From Flavobacterium sharifuzzamanii (lineage in GTDB: Bacteria > Bacteroidota > Bacteroidia > Flavobacteriales > Flavobacteriaceae), in assembly GCF_003254585.1 (NCBI RefSeq), contig NZ_QJGZ01000033.1:157989-221988 (forward strand): a DNA stretch of 64,000 nucleotides, in the 5' to 3' direction. A model generated the notes under the pieces. That model searched no databases, was not told the origin of the DNA, and worked only from the letters and a program-made list of their open reading frames with translations. Of the stretch, positions 1 through 8,080 are shown piece after piece; within the stretch, counting starts at the first letter, position 1, and every line of letters begins with the position of its first letter. A program made the translations under genes and the position numbers.

Positions 1-1
1 T

Positions 2-715
2 TTATTATTGGGAGAAGTTGGCGAATTTATACAAGGCTGGTCGGTTGTGATTTTTATCGTTATGCTCATAACGGGATTAATTTTATGGTTTCCAAAACAG
101 AGACGCCAGCTCAAGCAATCCTTAAAGATAAAATGGAGCGGTTCGTCTAAAAGAATCAATTTTGATCTTCATCAGGTTTTAGGATTTTATGCTTCTATTT
201 TTCTGCTTTTAATTGCCTTTTCTGGAACGTATTTTAAATATGATGCAGTAAAAAAAGGAGTTAGTTTGGTAACGGGAAGCAAGCTCAGAAAGGGAGACGA
301 ATTGGTTTCTAATGCTAAAATAGATTCGACTACAATTCCGGTTCGATATAATAACATTTACGAAAGTTCAAATGCGAAATATCCAGGCGCAACTTCGGTT
401 TCGTTTTCAATTAGAAAAACAGGAGAACTGCGATTAAGAATGACGTATCCAAATGATTGGGCAAGAAATCAAAATACGCTTTTCTTTGATGGAAAAACAG
501 GGCAGATGCTTAGAACGAAATTGTACAAAGACAATAATGTTGCAGATGTCTATGAAGCAAGCAATCACGATCTGCATACAGGAGTTTTCTTTGGACTTGC
601 AGGAAAAATAATCTGGAGTCTGGTCAGTTTGATTGGAGCTTCTTTGCCTATAACTGGATTTATAATTTGGTGGAAGAAAGGGAAGAAGTCTAAGAAGAAA
701 AAGGTTAAGGCATAA
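2..715 (+). CDS. PepSY-associated membrane protein, 5' end missing
   Basis: The frame is open to the window edge, so this is the C-terminal part of a longer gene; the first visible Leu codons are internal rather than a start. Three hydrophobic segments are seen (about residues 12-30, 55-72 and 205-225 of the visible part), the last ending in GFIIWWKKGKKSKKKK, the usual basic tail of PepSY_TM proteins (iron-regulated membrane protein family). The loop between the second and third segments is about 130 residues and would be periplasmic. Relatives often sit beside TonB-dependent siderophore receptors or act as ferric-chelate reductase-like proteins, but nothing here shows a substrate. A strong terminator follows at 732-764. 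Confidence 0.8.
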   Translation, partial: LLLGEVGEFIQGWSVVIFIVMLITGLILWFPKQRRQLKQSLKIKWSGSSKRINFDLHQVLGFYASIFLLLIAFSGTYFKYDAVKKGVSLVTGSKLRKGDELVSNAKIDSTTIPVRYNNIYESSNAKYPGATSVSFSIRKTGELRLRMTYPNDWARNQNTLFFDGKTGQMLRTKLYKDNNVADVYEASNHDLHTGVFFGLAGKIIWSLVSLIGASLPITGFIIWWKKGKKSKKKKVKA

Positions 716-731
716 TATTATTTCAAATAAA

Positions 732-764
732 AAAAGCGCAAAATGTATCTGATTTTGCGCTTTT
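732..764 (+). terminator. Rho-independent terminator
   Basis: A perfect 13-bp stem (732-744 with 752-764, arm AAAAGCGCAAAAT) with a 7-nt loop, ending in a T-rich run, 17 bp after the PepSY stop codon. Confidence 0.85.
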
Positions 765-787
765 CTTATTCTTAATATAGTTGGTTG

Positions 788-968
788 CTTGTTCCGTAGG
801 AACATTTCATTGGTAGAAATTATGTAGTTGCCATTGTTTTACGTTCCGTAGGAACGTCTGATTTTCGGGTATGATTTTCAATAATAATGGATATCAAACG
901 TTCCTACGGAACGTGAATGTGGGGCTTTGTATTTTTTTCTACCGACGAAACATTCCTACGGAATGATA
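788..968. repeat. REP-like nested palindromic element
   Basis: Four copies of a near-palindrome built on TTCCGTAGGAA lie at 791-803, 841-857, 898-914 and 951-965. The first two are in one orientation and the last two in the other. The outer pair also carries a GGTAGAAA tract (812-819 and its complement near 935-942), so the whole block is a nested inverted repeat. It resembles the REP/BIME elements mobilised by RAYT transposases. It fills the 280-bp gap between two genes and no coding region is seen in it. Confidence 0.75.
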
Positions 969-996
969 ACTTTGCCTTGTTAAGGCATCGAATTAA

Positions 997-1806
997 TTAA
1001 CCATGCGCTTCAACAGAAACATCATTCCATTTCTCCCAGCTTTCCAATCTTTGATCGTAGCTTTGTTTTACAAACGGAAATGCCACTTTTCCAAGTAATA
1101 AACGTAGAGGCGGATTTTCATTTTCAACCAATTTTACCACTATTGGGGCAGTCGCTTCAACTTTTCCAAAAATGTTTTCTCTCTCAGCTAGAGCTTTTTT
1201 GATTTCGTCATAATATGGCAAACTTTCGCTGGTAATTCCTGTATGCCAGATATTAGACTCATATCCGTTTGGTTCCAATAAAGTAACATTGATTCCAAAT
1301 TGTTTTACTTCAGATGCCAATGTTTCGCTTAAACCTTCAACAGCAAATTTAGAAGCGCTGTAAAGTCCCATTCCCGTTGGTAAAGTTGCTAATCCTAAAA
1401 TAGAAGAAACTTGAATAATATGACCGCTTTTTTGCTCTCTCATTATTGGAATAACAGCTTGTGTTAACCATAATGTTCCGAAGAAATTAGTTTCAAATTG
1501 TTCTCTTGCTTCTTGTTCGCTTGCTTCCTCCACTGCACCTGTAAGAGCATAACCGGCATTGTTGATTAACACATCAATTGTTCCAAAATGCTGTTTTGTT
1601 TTCTGAACTACTTCTAGAGATTCTTGACGGTTATTTACATCCAATTTTAAAGGTAAAATTGCGCTTCCGTATTTTTCTTTTAAATCGTTTAATGTTTCTA
1701 GATTTCTTGCTGTTGCAGCAACGTTGTATCCTTTAGCTAAGAAGGCTTCTGTCCAAGCTCTTCCAAATCCTTTTGAAGCTCCTGTAATTAAAATTGTTTT
1801 TGACAT
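997..1806 (-). CDS. SDR family NAD(P)-dependent oxidoreductase
   Basis: A 269-residue classical short-chain dehydrogenase. The cofactor motif TGASKGFG is at residues 8-15, NNAG at 82-85, the catalytic Ser near 134-135, and Tyr149 and Lys153 in YSASK. It is a soluble cytoplasmic enzyme that would reduce or oxidise a carbonyl/alcohol substrate that the sequence does not reveal. It lies 69 bp downstream of a TetR regulator on the same strand, and a palindrome in that gap (1844-1857) matches the one in the regulator's own promoter. The regulator therefore very likely controls this gene. TetR-SDR pairs of this kind often respond to reactive or xenobiotic small molecules. Confidence 0.92.
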   Translation of the reverse strand: MSKTILITGASKGFGRAWTEAFLAKGYNVAATARNLETLNDLKEKYGSAILPLKLDVNNRQESLEVVQKTKQHFGTIDVLINNAGYALTGAVEEASEQEAREQFETNFFGTLWLTQAVIPIMREQKSGHIIQVSSILGLATLPTGMGLYSASKFAVEGLSETLASEVKQFGINVTLLEPNGYESNIWHTGITSESLPYYDEIKKALAERENIFGKVEATAPIVVKLVENENPPLRLLLGKVAFPFVKQSYDQRLESWEKWNDVSVEAHG

Positions 1807-1843
1807 GGTAATTGTTTTTTATAATTAATTAAAAATTTATTTA

Positions 1844-1857
1844 TGACCAATCAGTCA
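1844..1857. promoter_or_regulatory. Candidate TetR operator upstream of the SDR gene
   Basis: TGACCAATCAGTCA is a near-perfect palindrome in the 69-bp gap before the SDR start. It matches TGACCGATTGGTCG at 2493-2506 in the regulator's promoter, with the shared pattern TGACCRATYRGTCR. Two matching palindromes flanking a TetR gene argue for a real operator; binding itself is inferred. Confidence 0.7.
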
Positions 1858-1875
1858 TTTTTATGGTAAAAAAAA

Positions 1876-2463
1876 TTATATCAATTTTTCAGATATAATT
1901 TTTTTTAGCGTTTTCTCTATTGTTTTCATATTATCATTATTGCCAGACACTCGAGACATTAAATGTCCTCCTTCAAGCATGGCAAAAAGTGTAATAGCAA
2001 ATTCTGATGCATTCCAATCAGAATCAAATTCTTTATCGGCAATTCCTTTTTCTATAATCGAAGTTAAAAGTACTTGTCCGCGTTTGATGGCAGCGTTTAC
2101 TTTTTCTTTCACAATAGGATTTGTATCGTCAGCTTCAGTTCCAAAGTTTAGCAAAGGACATCCTCCAATAACGGGCGGATTTATCGGATTGCTGAAAAAA
2201 TCGATATAAGCAAAAAGCTGCTCTTTGGCACTTTTTCCTTCTCTAAGTGCATTTTCAAGTTTAGAACTTAATATTTTCATATTATGATCTACAGCAGCGC
2301 AGGCCAAAACATCTTTGTTTTCAAAATGCACATACATACTTCCTTTAGACAATTTAGTTGCCTCCATAATATCGCTCATAGAAGTTGCTGCAATTCCTTT
2401 TGTGTTAAAAATAGGAGCGGCTTTTTCTATAATAAACTGTCTGGTTTCTTCACCTTTTGTCAT
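1876..2463 (-). CDS. TetR/AcrR family transcriptional regulator
   Basis: A 195-residue repressor-type protein. The N-terminal helix-turn-helix (about residues 8-52) contains the typical GIAATSMSDIMEATKLSKGS stretch and then YVHFENK, the standard end of a TetR DNA-binding domain. Residues 60-195 form the ligand-binding and dimerisation region with the TetR_C pattern seen in YcdC/AcuR-like regulators. The candidate operator at 2493-2506 lies between the -33 and -7 boxes of its own promoter, so autorepression is likely, and a second copy precedes the downstream SDR gene. The ligand is unknown. Confidence 0.92.
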   Translation of the reverse strand: MTKGEETRQFIIEKAAPIFNTKGIAATSMSDIMEATKLSKGSMYVHFENKDVLACAAVDHNMKILSSKLENALREGKSAKEQLFAYIDFFSNPINPPVIGGCPLLNFGTEADDTNPIVKEKVNAAIKRGQVLLTSIIEKGIADKEFDSDWNASEFAITLFAMLEGGHLMSRVSGNNDNMKTIEKTLKKIISEKLI

Positions 2464-2484
2464 GATAGATTGTATTTAGCGATG

Positions 2485-2515
2485 CAAATATATGACCGAT
2501 TGGTCGTAAAAACAA
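2485..2515 (-). promoter_or_regulatory. TetR promoter with embedded operator
   Basis: On the minus strand a TTG (-33, positions 2513-2515) is followed after 20 nt by TATATTTG (-7, 2485-2492), an exact match to the Bacteroidota TTG-N20-TAnnTTTG promoter. The palindrome TGACCGATTGGTCG (2493-2506) fills the spacer, where a bound repressor would block the polymerase. Confidence 0.75.
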
Positions 2516-2694
2516 ATAAATAATGATTTTTTTATGTATTTGATTGTTTTTTAAAGAGATAAAAACAGCTTATAATGTGTTTGAATTTTAGGGATTGCAA
2601 CTATTTATTCTATTTAAAAAGAATAAGCTTTTAAGAAGCTTTTTATTTTAGATTATATTTGCTTGAGGAAGTATAAAGTAAAATATATTTACAA

Positions 2695-3222
2695 ATGATT
2701 AATTGTAAACAAAAGCGCAATAGAAGAGTGAAAGAGATTTATAAGATAGCGAAATGTTTATTAGTAACATTTTTTATTATTTCTTGTAATAATAAAAAAG
2801 AAGGGAATTCTAATGAAGGTTTTAAAGAGAATTTATATAAAAATAAAATTTTGTTTTCCAGTTTCCCTGATACTGTAAAGGTAAATAAAGTGATTGATGG
2901 TAACCTTCAATACGATGTGAGTAATTTCGATTCTAATATAACAAGCAATAGATTCTTGGAGCTATTATTATCAACTAGTATAAATAAAGAGCTAGCCAAT
3001 TATAATGAAATTCAAAAAAATGTTTTGTTATCGTATGTCGATTCATTAAACACGGGCAAATTCAAATTTAAAGCCGTTTTTGAAAAAAAAGGCAAACAAA
3101 TGCTAAATATAGCTATACGAGATTATAAATTTTTAAAACCAAGTAAAAATACGTCTCCTGATAAAATGGTATTGAGAACTAGTGACTGTTTGTTTTCTAA
3201 AGAAGTGTATGTAATTGAGTAG
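2695..3222 (+). CDS. Putative lipoprotein of unknown function
   Basis: A 175-residue protein with a basic N-terminus (about 20 residues), a short hydrophobic stretch and the lipobox-like FIISC near residues 31-35, followed by a polar Asn/Lys/Glu linker. This fits an exported lipoprotein, although the n-region is longer than usual. The rest is Lys-rich with no recognised motif. A TATATTTG box at 2654-2661 lies 33 bp before the ATG and would serve as the -7 element; no good -33 TTG is seen. It converges with the barrel gene at 3323 across a shared hairpin. I do not recognise the family. Confidence 0.6.
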   Translation: MINCKQKRNRRVKEIYKIAKCLLVTFFIISCNNKKEGNSNEGFKENLYKNKILFSSFPDTVKVNKVIDGNLQYDVSNFDSNITSNRFLELLLSTSINKELANYNEIQKNVLLSYVDSLNTGKFKFKAVFEKKGKQMLNIAIRDYKFLKPSKNTSPDKMVLRTSDCLFSKEVYVIE

Positions 3223-3289
3223 AAGATTAATTTCTTATGTAAAGATTATTTAGAGAAAAATATACTATTAAAGATTCACTTAATAAAAC

Positions 3290-3320
3290 TGCGCAAATCT
3301 CTCGAGATGCGCAATTTATT
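3290..3320. terminator. Bidirectional terminator between convergent genes
   Basis: A hairpin with TGCGCA at both ends (3290-3295 and 3308-3313) and an inner ATCTC/GAGAT pair. T-rich sequence follows on the plus side (ATTTATTTTTT), and A-rich sequence on the other side gives a T-run for the minus strand. Confidence 0.6.
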
Positions 3321-3322
3321 TT

Positions 3323-5710
3323 TTAATTCACTCGATTCCTTTCCTCTTCATTTCCAAAGTTTCGTTCTTTAGATTTCACACTTTGGTTCCCGAATTTATA
3401 ACTCAAAGCAATTCTAAAAGCTCTAGAATCATTGTAGTTTTTCATTGTGTTTTTAATTCCGTTTGAATAATAAGAAATTAAAGGTTTTTGTGCGTTCAAT
3501 AAATCTTCTCCAGTTAAAGTAATCGAAAGATTCTTTTTTAAAGCTAGAAATTTCACCGAAACATCTAAAATATTCAAAGTAGAGATATTAAAAACTTGAT
3601 AGCGTCCTGGCAATTGCAAACCATAATTTAAACCAAGAAAAAGAGTTTTCGATTGATTTACTGTAAAATCGTTATTGCTGTAAATATAACCGTTGTAACC
3701 ATCTACAGACGCAATTAAATTGGTTCTTGATTTTACATTTTGGTAGTTTAAATTGAATCCCATAAAGCTGTTCCACCAAGCATATTTATTGAAATTGTAG
3801 TACGTCGAAAGTCCGATTTGATAAGTGTCAGCATAGTTGATAGGCGTGCTTTTCGTGATATTTGTTTCAGGATCAATAATGGCTAATTGTTGCCCGAAAT
3901 TTGAAACTTGAGAAAAGTAGATTGTATTTACCCATTTTTGATTTCGGATATAAGAAAACTCTAAATTGTCAATAATAGAAGGCTTCAAAAACGGATTTCC
4001 TTCAGAATAATAAAACGGACTCGTTCTAATCACAAATGGATTCAGATAATCAAAATCAGGTCGGCGGATTCTTCGGCTGTAATTTAAAGAATACGAGTTG
4101 TTATCGTTTGCATTGTAGGTAACATAAGCCGTTGGAAACAATTTAATATAATTGTTTTTGTTAGTTTGGTTTAGATTTTCAGAATAGCCTTCTGTTTGTG
4201 TTGCTTCGGTTCTTAAACCAATTTGCGTTTCCCATTTTTCGCTTAATTTTTTGTTTGCAGAAAAATAGATTGCTTCATTGTATTCTTTGTATGTGAATAT
4301 ATTAGAATAATTGGTGTCTAGAATGGGAGTTCCAGTTTCGTTATCAAAAACGGCCAGATTGTTTTTGGTGTTGGTATAAAATCCTTTTCCTCCAAAGTTT
4401 ATATTTGCCCAAGAATAAGGAAAGGAAAAGTCAATTTTTGCGGAATAATTTTTCAATCGATTCAAGTTAGAATTGATTGCTGCGAAATAAGTTCCCGGAA
4501 TATTCTCTTTTTGATTATCCATTTCATTACCCGAAAACGCACGAGAATCGTCTTTTTGATAGTTGAAATAATCTAAATCAACTGTAATGTTTTTGCCTTC
4601 ATTATTTAAATTGAAAACATTATTCCAGTTAACCGAATTCATTTGCGGTTTGTTCTGTGCATTTACATCAGATAATACATAAGAATTAATTTCTCCAGCA
4701 GTATTGTAACGAGTTGTGAGCGGATTATTTACTGAAGTTCTGTCATTAAAACTTCCTAGATATTTTACTCCAGAAGTCCAATTTTCAGTCAGTTTATAAT
4801 CAGCACCAAAACCAATGCTTAATAAATCTGTTTTTGATTTGGTTGTAATATCTTGTTTCCAAAGTTCATTTGGATAATAAATTCTATTATCAGAATTGGT
4901 GAGAAACTGATCTGTTCCTTTATTAATAGAAGCCTGAAGTGACAATTTATTGTAATTGTAGATAAATAATCCGTTTATATTTCCGTTTGCATAACTTCTT
5001 TGCACATAAGTGCTTCCAAGATTTGCAGTCCACGAATTTACTTTGGCTGTTTTCAATTTAATATTAATTAGTCCGCTGTTTCCTTCTGCTTCATATTTTG
5101 CTGGAGGTGTTGTAATTACTTCGATACTTTTAATATTATCTGCAGGAATCGATCTTAAAAATGCAGACAAATCTTCTTGAGTCATTTTGTTCAAACGATC
5201 ATCAATCATAACCAGAACTTCTCCTTTTCCAACAATAGAAATGGTTTCATTTTGAACTCTCACTGTTGGGGTAGATTTTAAGGCGTCCAAAGCTGTTCCG
5301 CCAGTTGCAACAACAGAATTTTCGACATTAAAAACCAGTCGATCGACTTTTTGTTCTACCAGTTTTTTTCTTGATTTTATAGTTACACCGTCAAGCTGAA
5401 TTTGTTCTTTTACTTCTATTTCTCCCAAATCAAGATCTTGATTTACGATTATTTCTTTGGTACTGAATTCGGTTCCAAATTGTTCTATAATTAACTTATA
5501 GTTCCCTTTTTCAGGATTTAAAGTGAAATTACCTAAACTATCAGTTGAAGATTGTTGATGTAATGTTTTGTCGGTTTTTAATAAAGTTGCTGTTGCAAAT
5601 TCTAAAGGTGTTTTGTTTTGATTTATAATTTTTCCTTTTAAAGAAAATTGCTGGGCAAACGCGTTAATTTGAAATAGAAATACAATTGATACTAAAATGA
5701 TTCTGTTCAT
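3323..5710 (-). CDS. Outer-membrane beta-barrel / TonB-receptor-like protein
   Basis: A 795-residue outer-membrane protein. A signal peptide ends near AFAQQ (residues 17-21). A carboxypeptidase-regulatory-like beta-sandwich follows (about 22-105), then a plug-like region with VITTPPAKYEAEGNSGLINI (about 199-218), then a long barrel of the outer-membrane beta-barrel family 3 type (about 380-770). This architecture is common in Bacteroidota for TonB-dependent-receptor relatives without a SusD partner. No lipoprotein gene lies beside it. Divergent at 5852 is a LytS/LytTR two-component pair, a frequent neighbour that may regulate it. The substrate is unknown. Confidence 0.88.
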   Translation of the reverse strand: MNRIILVSIVFLFQINAFAQQFSLKGKIINQNKTPLEFATATLLKTDKTLHQQSSTDSLGNFTLNPEKGNYKLIIEQFGTEFSTKEIIVNQDLDLGEIEVKEQIQLDGVTIKSRKKLVEQKVDRLVFNVENSVVATGGTALDALKSTPTVRVQNETISIVGKGEVLVMIDDRLNKMTQEDLSAFLRSIPADNIKSIEVITTPPAKYEAEGNSGLINIKLKTAKVNSWTANLGSTYVQRSYANGNINGLFIYNYNKLSLQASINKGTDQFLTNSDNRIYYPNELWKQDITTKSKTDLLSIGFGADYKLTENWTSGVKYLGSFNDRTSVNNPLTTRYNTAGEINSYVLSDVNAQNKPQMNSVNWNNVFNLNNEGKNITVDLDYFNYQKDDSRAFSGNEMDNQKENIPGTYFAAINSNLNRLKNYSAKIDFSFPYSWANINFGGKGFYTNTKNNLAVFDNETGTPILDTNYSNIFTYKEYNEAIYFSANKKLSEKWETQIGLRTEATQTEGYSENLNQTNKNNYIKLFPTAYVTYNANDNNSYSLNYSRRIRRPDFDYLNPFVIRTSPFYYSEGNPFLKPSIIDNLEFSYIRNQKWVNTIYFSQVSNFGQQLAIIDPETNITKSTPINYADTYQIGLSTYYNFNKYAWWNSFMGFNLNYQNVKSRTNLIASVDGYNGYIYSNNDFTVNQSKTLFLGLNYGLQLPGRYQVFNISTLNILDVSVKFLALKKNLSITLTGEDLLNAQKPLISYYSNGIKNTMKNYNDSRAFRIALSYKFGNQSVKSKERNFGNEEERNRVN

Positions 5711-5826
5711 GGTTTTGAATTTTATTACAGGACAAAACTGTTAGAATTAAAACCTAAAAACCACTTTTATCGACAAACCCCTTCGATTAATCTGCAAACC
5801 CGTTAAAATGCTTTTTACTGAATGTA

Positions 5827-5834
5827 TATCTTTG
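5827..5834 (+). promoter_or_regulatory. -7 box of the LytS/LytTR operon
   Basis: TATCTTTG matches TAnnTTTG exactly. It overlaps the first codons of the longest possible reading frame (ATG at 5822), so transcription from it would start near 5841 and the usable start codon is the ATG at 5852. No clear -33 TTG is present at the right spacing. Confidence 0.55.
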
Positions 5835-5851
5835 TTTTAAAAATATACCGA

Positions 5852-6874
5852 ATGTATAAAGGAACCATTACCAAAAGGCTCGAATGTCTAATTCATATTA
5901 TTTATTGGCTTTTAATTTCATATTTCACTTTCGTGAAAAATCCGATTGGAGCACGATTTTCTGTACCCGATCTATTTCTTTGCACTTATTTTATTGTTTT
6001 CATTATTACTTTCTATTTTCATTATTTGATTGTAATGAAAGTCGTTTTCAAAGTTTTTAACTGGAAAAGACTTTTTGCGGGAGCTTTTGTTTCGTATCTC
6101 GTTTTTACTTTTCTAAGGTTTGTTTTAGAGCAGATCATAACCAAACTTTTGTTTGATAGAGTAAATTATACCAACGTTAATTTTCTGAGTTATATGCTCG
6201 ACAATCTGCATTACAGCAGTATGGCAATTATCTTGAGTTCTTTTCTTTGGTTTGTGATTTATTCGATTCGTCTTTTAGAATATAACAAGGTTATTTTAGA
6301 AGAAAATAAGAATACCGAAATCAAATTTTTGAAAGCACAGATTAATCCACACTTTGTATTTAATACTTTAAATAACATTTACTCAATGGTTTATTTTCAG
6401 TCAGATAAGTCATTGACTGCAATTGATAAATTGAGCCAGATTATGCGATTTACGACTTACGAATCGCAGAAAGAAAAGATCAAACTTTCAGATGAAGTTG
6501 ATTATATAAAAGCGTATATTGAACTCGAACAATTGCGTCATCAAGACAATGTTCGAGTTGATTTTAATGTGGAAATTGAAAATCAGTTCGAAGAAATTCC
6601 GCCATACATTTTGTCTCCTTTGGTAGAAAATGCTTTAAAACATGGAGAAGTTTCAGACTCAGAGCCCATAGAAATTCAACTAAAAGTTTCTTCTGAAAAA
6701 TTGATTTTTAAAGTGAAGAATAAAATCGGAACGCAGAAAAAAGATAGTTTGGGCGGAATTGGTTTAGATAATTTGCAAAAGCGTTTACAGATTCATTATC
6801 CAGAAAAGCACCAAATTAAAATCACCAAACAAGAAAACCATTTTACAGCCGAACTTGAAATAGATTTAAAATGA
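5852..6874 (+). CDS. LytS/YehU-type sensor histidine kinase
   Basis: A membrane histidine kinase of the His_kinase (PF06580) type. It has four predicted membrane segments in the first 145 residues, then a short coiled linker, then the phosphoacceptor box QINPHFVFNTLNNI with His167 (counted from the ATG at 5852). A compact HATPase domain with LVENALKHG follows, ending near GGIGLDNLQKRL. An upstream in-frame ATG at 5822 exists but lies upstream of the predicted transcription start, so 5852 is preferred. Its last 4 bp overlap the response regulator gene, a sign of translational coupling. The signal is unknown. Confidence 0.92.
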   Translation: MYKGTITKRLECLIHIIYWLLISYFTFVKNPIGARFSVPDLFLCTYFIVFIITFYFHYLIVMKVVFKVFNWKRLFAGAFVSYLVFTFLRFVLEQIITKLLFDRVNYTNVNFLSYMLDNLHYSSMAIILSSFLWFVIYSIRLLEYNKVILEENKNTEIKFLKAQINPHFVFNTLNNIYSMVYFQSDKSLTAIDKLSQIMRFTTYESQKEKIKLSDEVDYIKAYIELEQLRHQDNVRVDFNVEIENQFEEIPPYILSPLVENALKHGEVSDSEPIEIQLKVSSEKLIFKVKNKIGTQKKDSLGGIGLDNLQKRLQIHYPEKHQIKITKQENHFTAELEIDLK

Positions 6875-7569
6875 ATAAAAAAATAAACTGTATTATTCTA
6901 GACGACGAACCTTTTGCTGTAAAATTAATTGCCGATTATGCTTCTAAAATTTCAAGGTTAAATGTTTTGTATGCAGACAGCGATGTTTTTAAAGCAATTG
7001 AAGTTTTAAATTCAGAATCGGTCGATTTGATTTTTATTGATATTCAAATGCCGCAATTAACAGGAATTGAATTGATGCAGATGTTCAATCAGAAATATAA
7101 TTTTATCATTACATCAGCTTATCCGCAATATGCCCTAGAAGCTTTTCAGTTTCATGTGATTGATTATTTGTTGAAACCCATTACGTTTAATCGATTCTAT
7201 CAAAGTGTCGAGAAATTTATTCGTTGGCAAGAAACTTTTCAAGTTCCAGAAAAAACAGGAGATGATTATCTATTCGTAAAAGCGGACCGTAAGCATTATA
7301 AAATTGCTCTAAATGATATTTTATATATTGAAGGATTACGGGATTATATTCGTATTCATACCAATGATGAAAAAATCATGGCTTTAGAAAACATGAAAGA
7401 TATTTTAGAAAAACTTCCATCAAATCAATTTATTAGAATTCATCGTTCTTATATTATTCCAAAAGATAAAATTAAAGTAATTGATGGAAATCAGATTGTA
7501 ATGAAAAGCGGAAATGCTTTGCCAATAGGAGAGACGTATAGGAAGTTGGTGAGTGAGTGGTTGGTGTAA
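6871..7569 (+). CDS. LytTR-family response regulator
   Basis: A 232-residue DNA-binding response regulator. The receiver domain (about 1-120) has the acidic pair Asp11-Asp12, the phosphoacceptor Asp57 in IFIDIQMPQ, and the conserved Lys in DYLLKPI. The LytTR domain (about 135-232) contains FVKADRKHYKI, FIRIHRSYIIP and the closing GETYRKL, all typical of AgrA/LytR-like regulators. It overlaps the kinase gene by 4 bp and is its cognate partner. Target genes are not shown by sequence; the divergent barrel gene is the obvious first candidate. Confidence 0.95.
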   Translation: MNKKINCIILDDEPFAVKLIADYASKISRLNVLYADSDVFKAIEVLNSESVDLIFIDIQMPQLTGIELMQMFNQKYNFIITSAYPQYALEAFQFHVIDYLLKPITFNRFYQSVEKFIRWQETFQVPEKTGDDYLFVKADRKHYKIALNDILYIEGLRDYIRIHTNDEKIMALENMKDILEKLPSNQFIRIHRSYIIPKDKIKVIDGNQIVMKSGNALPIGETYRKLVSEWLV

Positions 7570-7614
7570 GTTTAGAATGTTTTATAAATAGAAAGTTAAA
7601 ATAAATAGAAAGAG

Positions 7615-7974
7615 ATGAAAAAATTTGAACTGTATTGGAGAGATCTTAATATCGGATCGATTGTAAAAACGTATTTTGATATGAGAGATTTTGGAATAAT
7701 CACCTATAAGTTCAATTATTTAGCTGAGCTTCCTGAAAATAAACATCTTGCAGATTTTATTAAACATTCTATATTGGAAAGTATTCTTATAGAAGAAGGA
7801 GATGAGGAAGCTAATGATAAGATGGCTGAAATAGCAGAAAGAGAATTTCTTGATTTAATTAATACTACAGATTGGTACCTTATCAATGAGAAAGGAGAGA
7901 AAAAAATAATTCTTTGTCCGATGTTTCATGAGGATGATGGCATAACTTGGATGACAGATCCTAAGTATTTTTAG
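7615..7974 (+). CDS. Hypothetical protein
   Basis: A 119-residue acidic soluble protein without signal peptide or membrane segment. It is rich in aromatic residues at the N-terminus (FELYWRDLNIGSI) and ends with WMTDPKYF. I recognise no family. It lies 45 bp after the LytTR regulator on the same strand and may be cotranscribed. Its size and charge resemble small cytoplasmic immunity-like proteins, but no toxin gene is nearby, so that is only a remark. Confidence 0.65.
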   Translation: MKKFELYWRDLNIGSIVKTYFDMRDFGIITYKFNYLAELPENKHLADFIKHSILESILIEEGDEEANDKMAEIAEREFLDLINTTDWYLINEKGEKKIILCPMFHEDDGITWMTDPKYF

Positions 7975-8080
7975 TTTACTATCGCTCGCTCCAGTGGATA
8001 TAGTTGTAATTTATTGTTTACAAGTGTTTTAAGTGTGAAGTATTCTTTTTTTGATTAAATTTATCTAAAAAAAATGTAAT

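Noticed and set aside
973..985. GCCTT-GTT-AAGGC as a terminator for the SDR gene.
   Set aside because: The stem is only 5 bp and no T-run follows on the minus strand.
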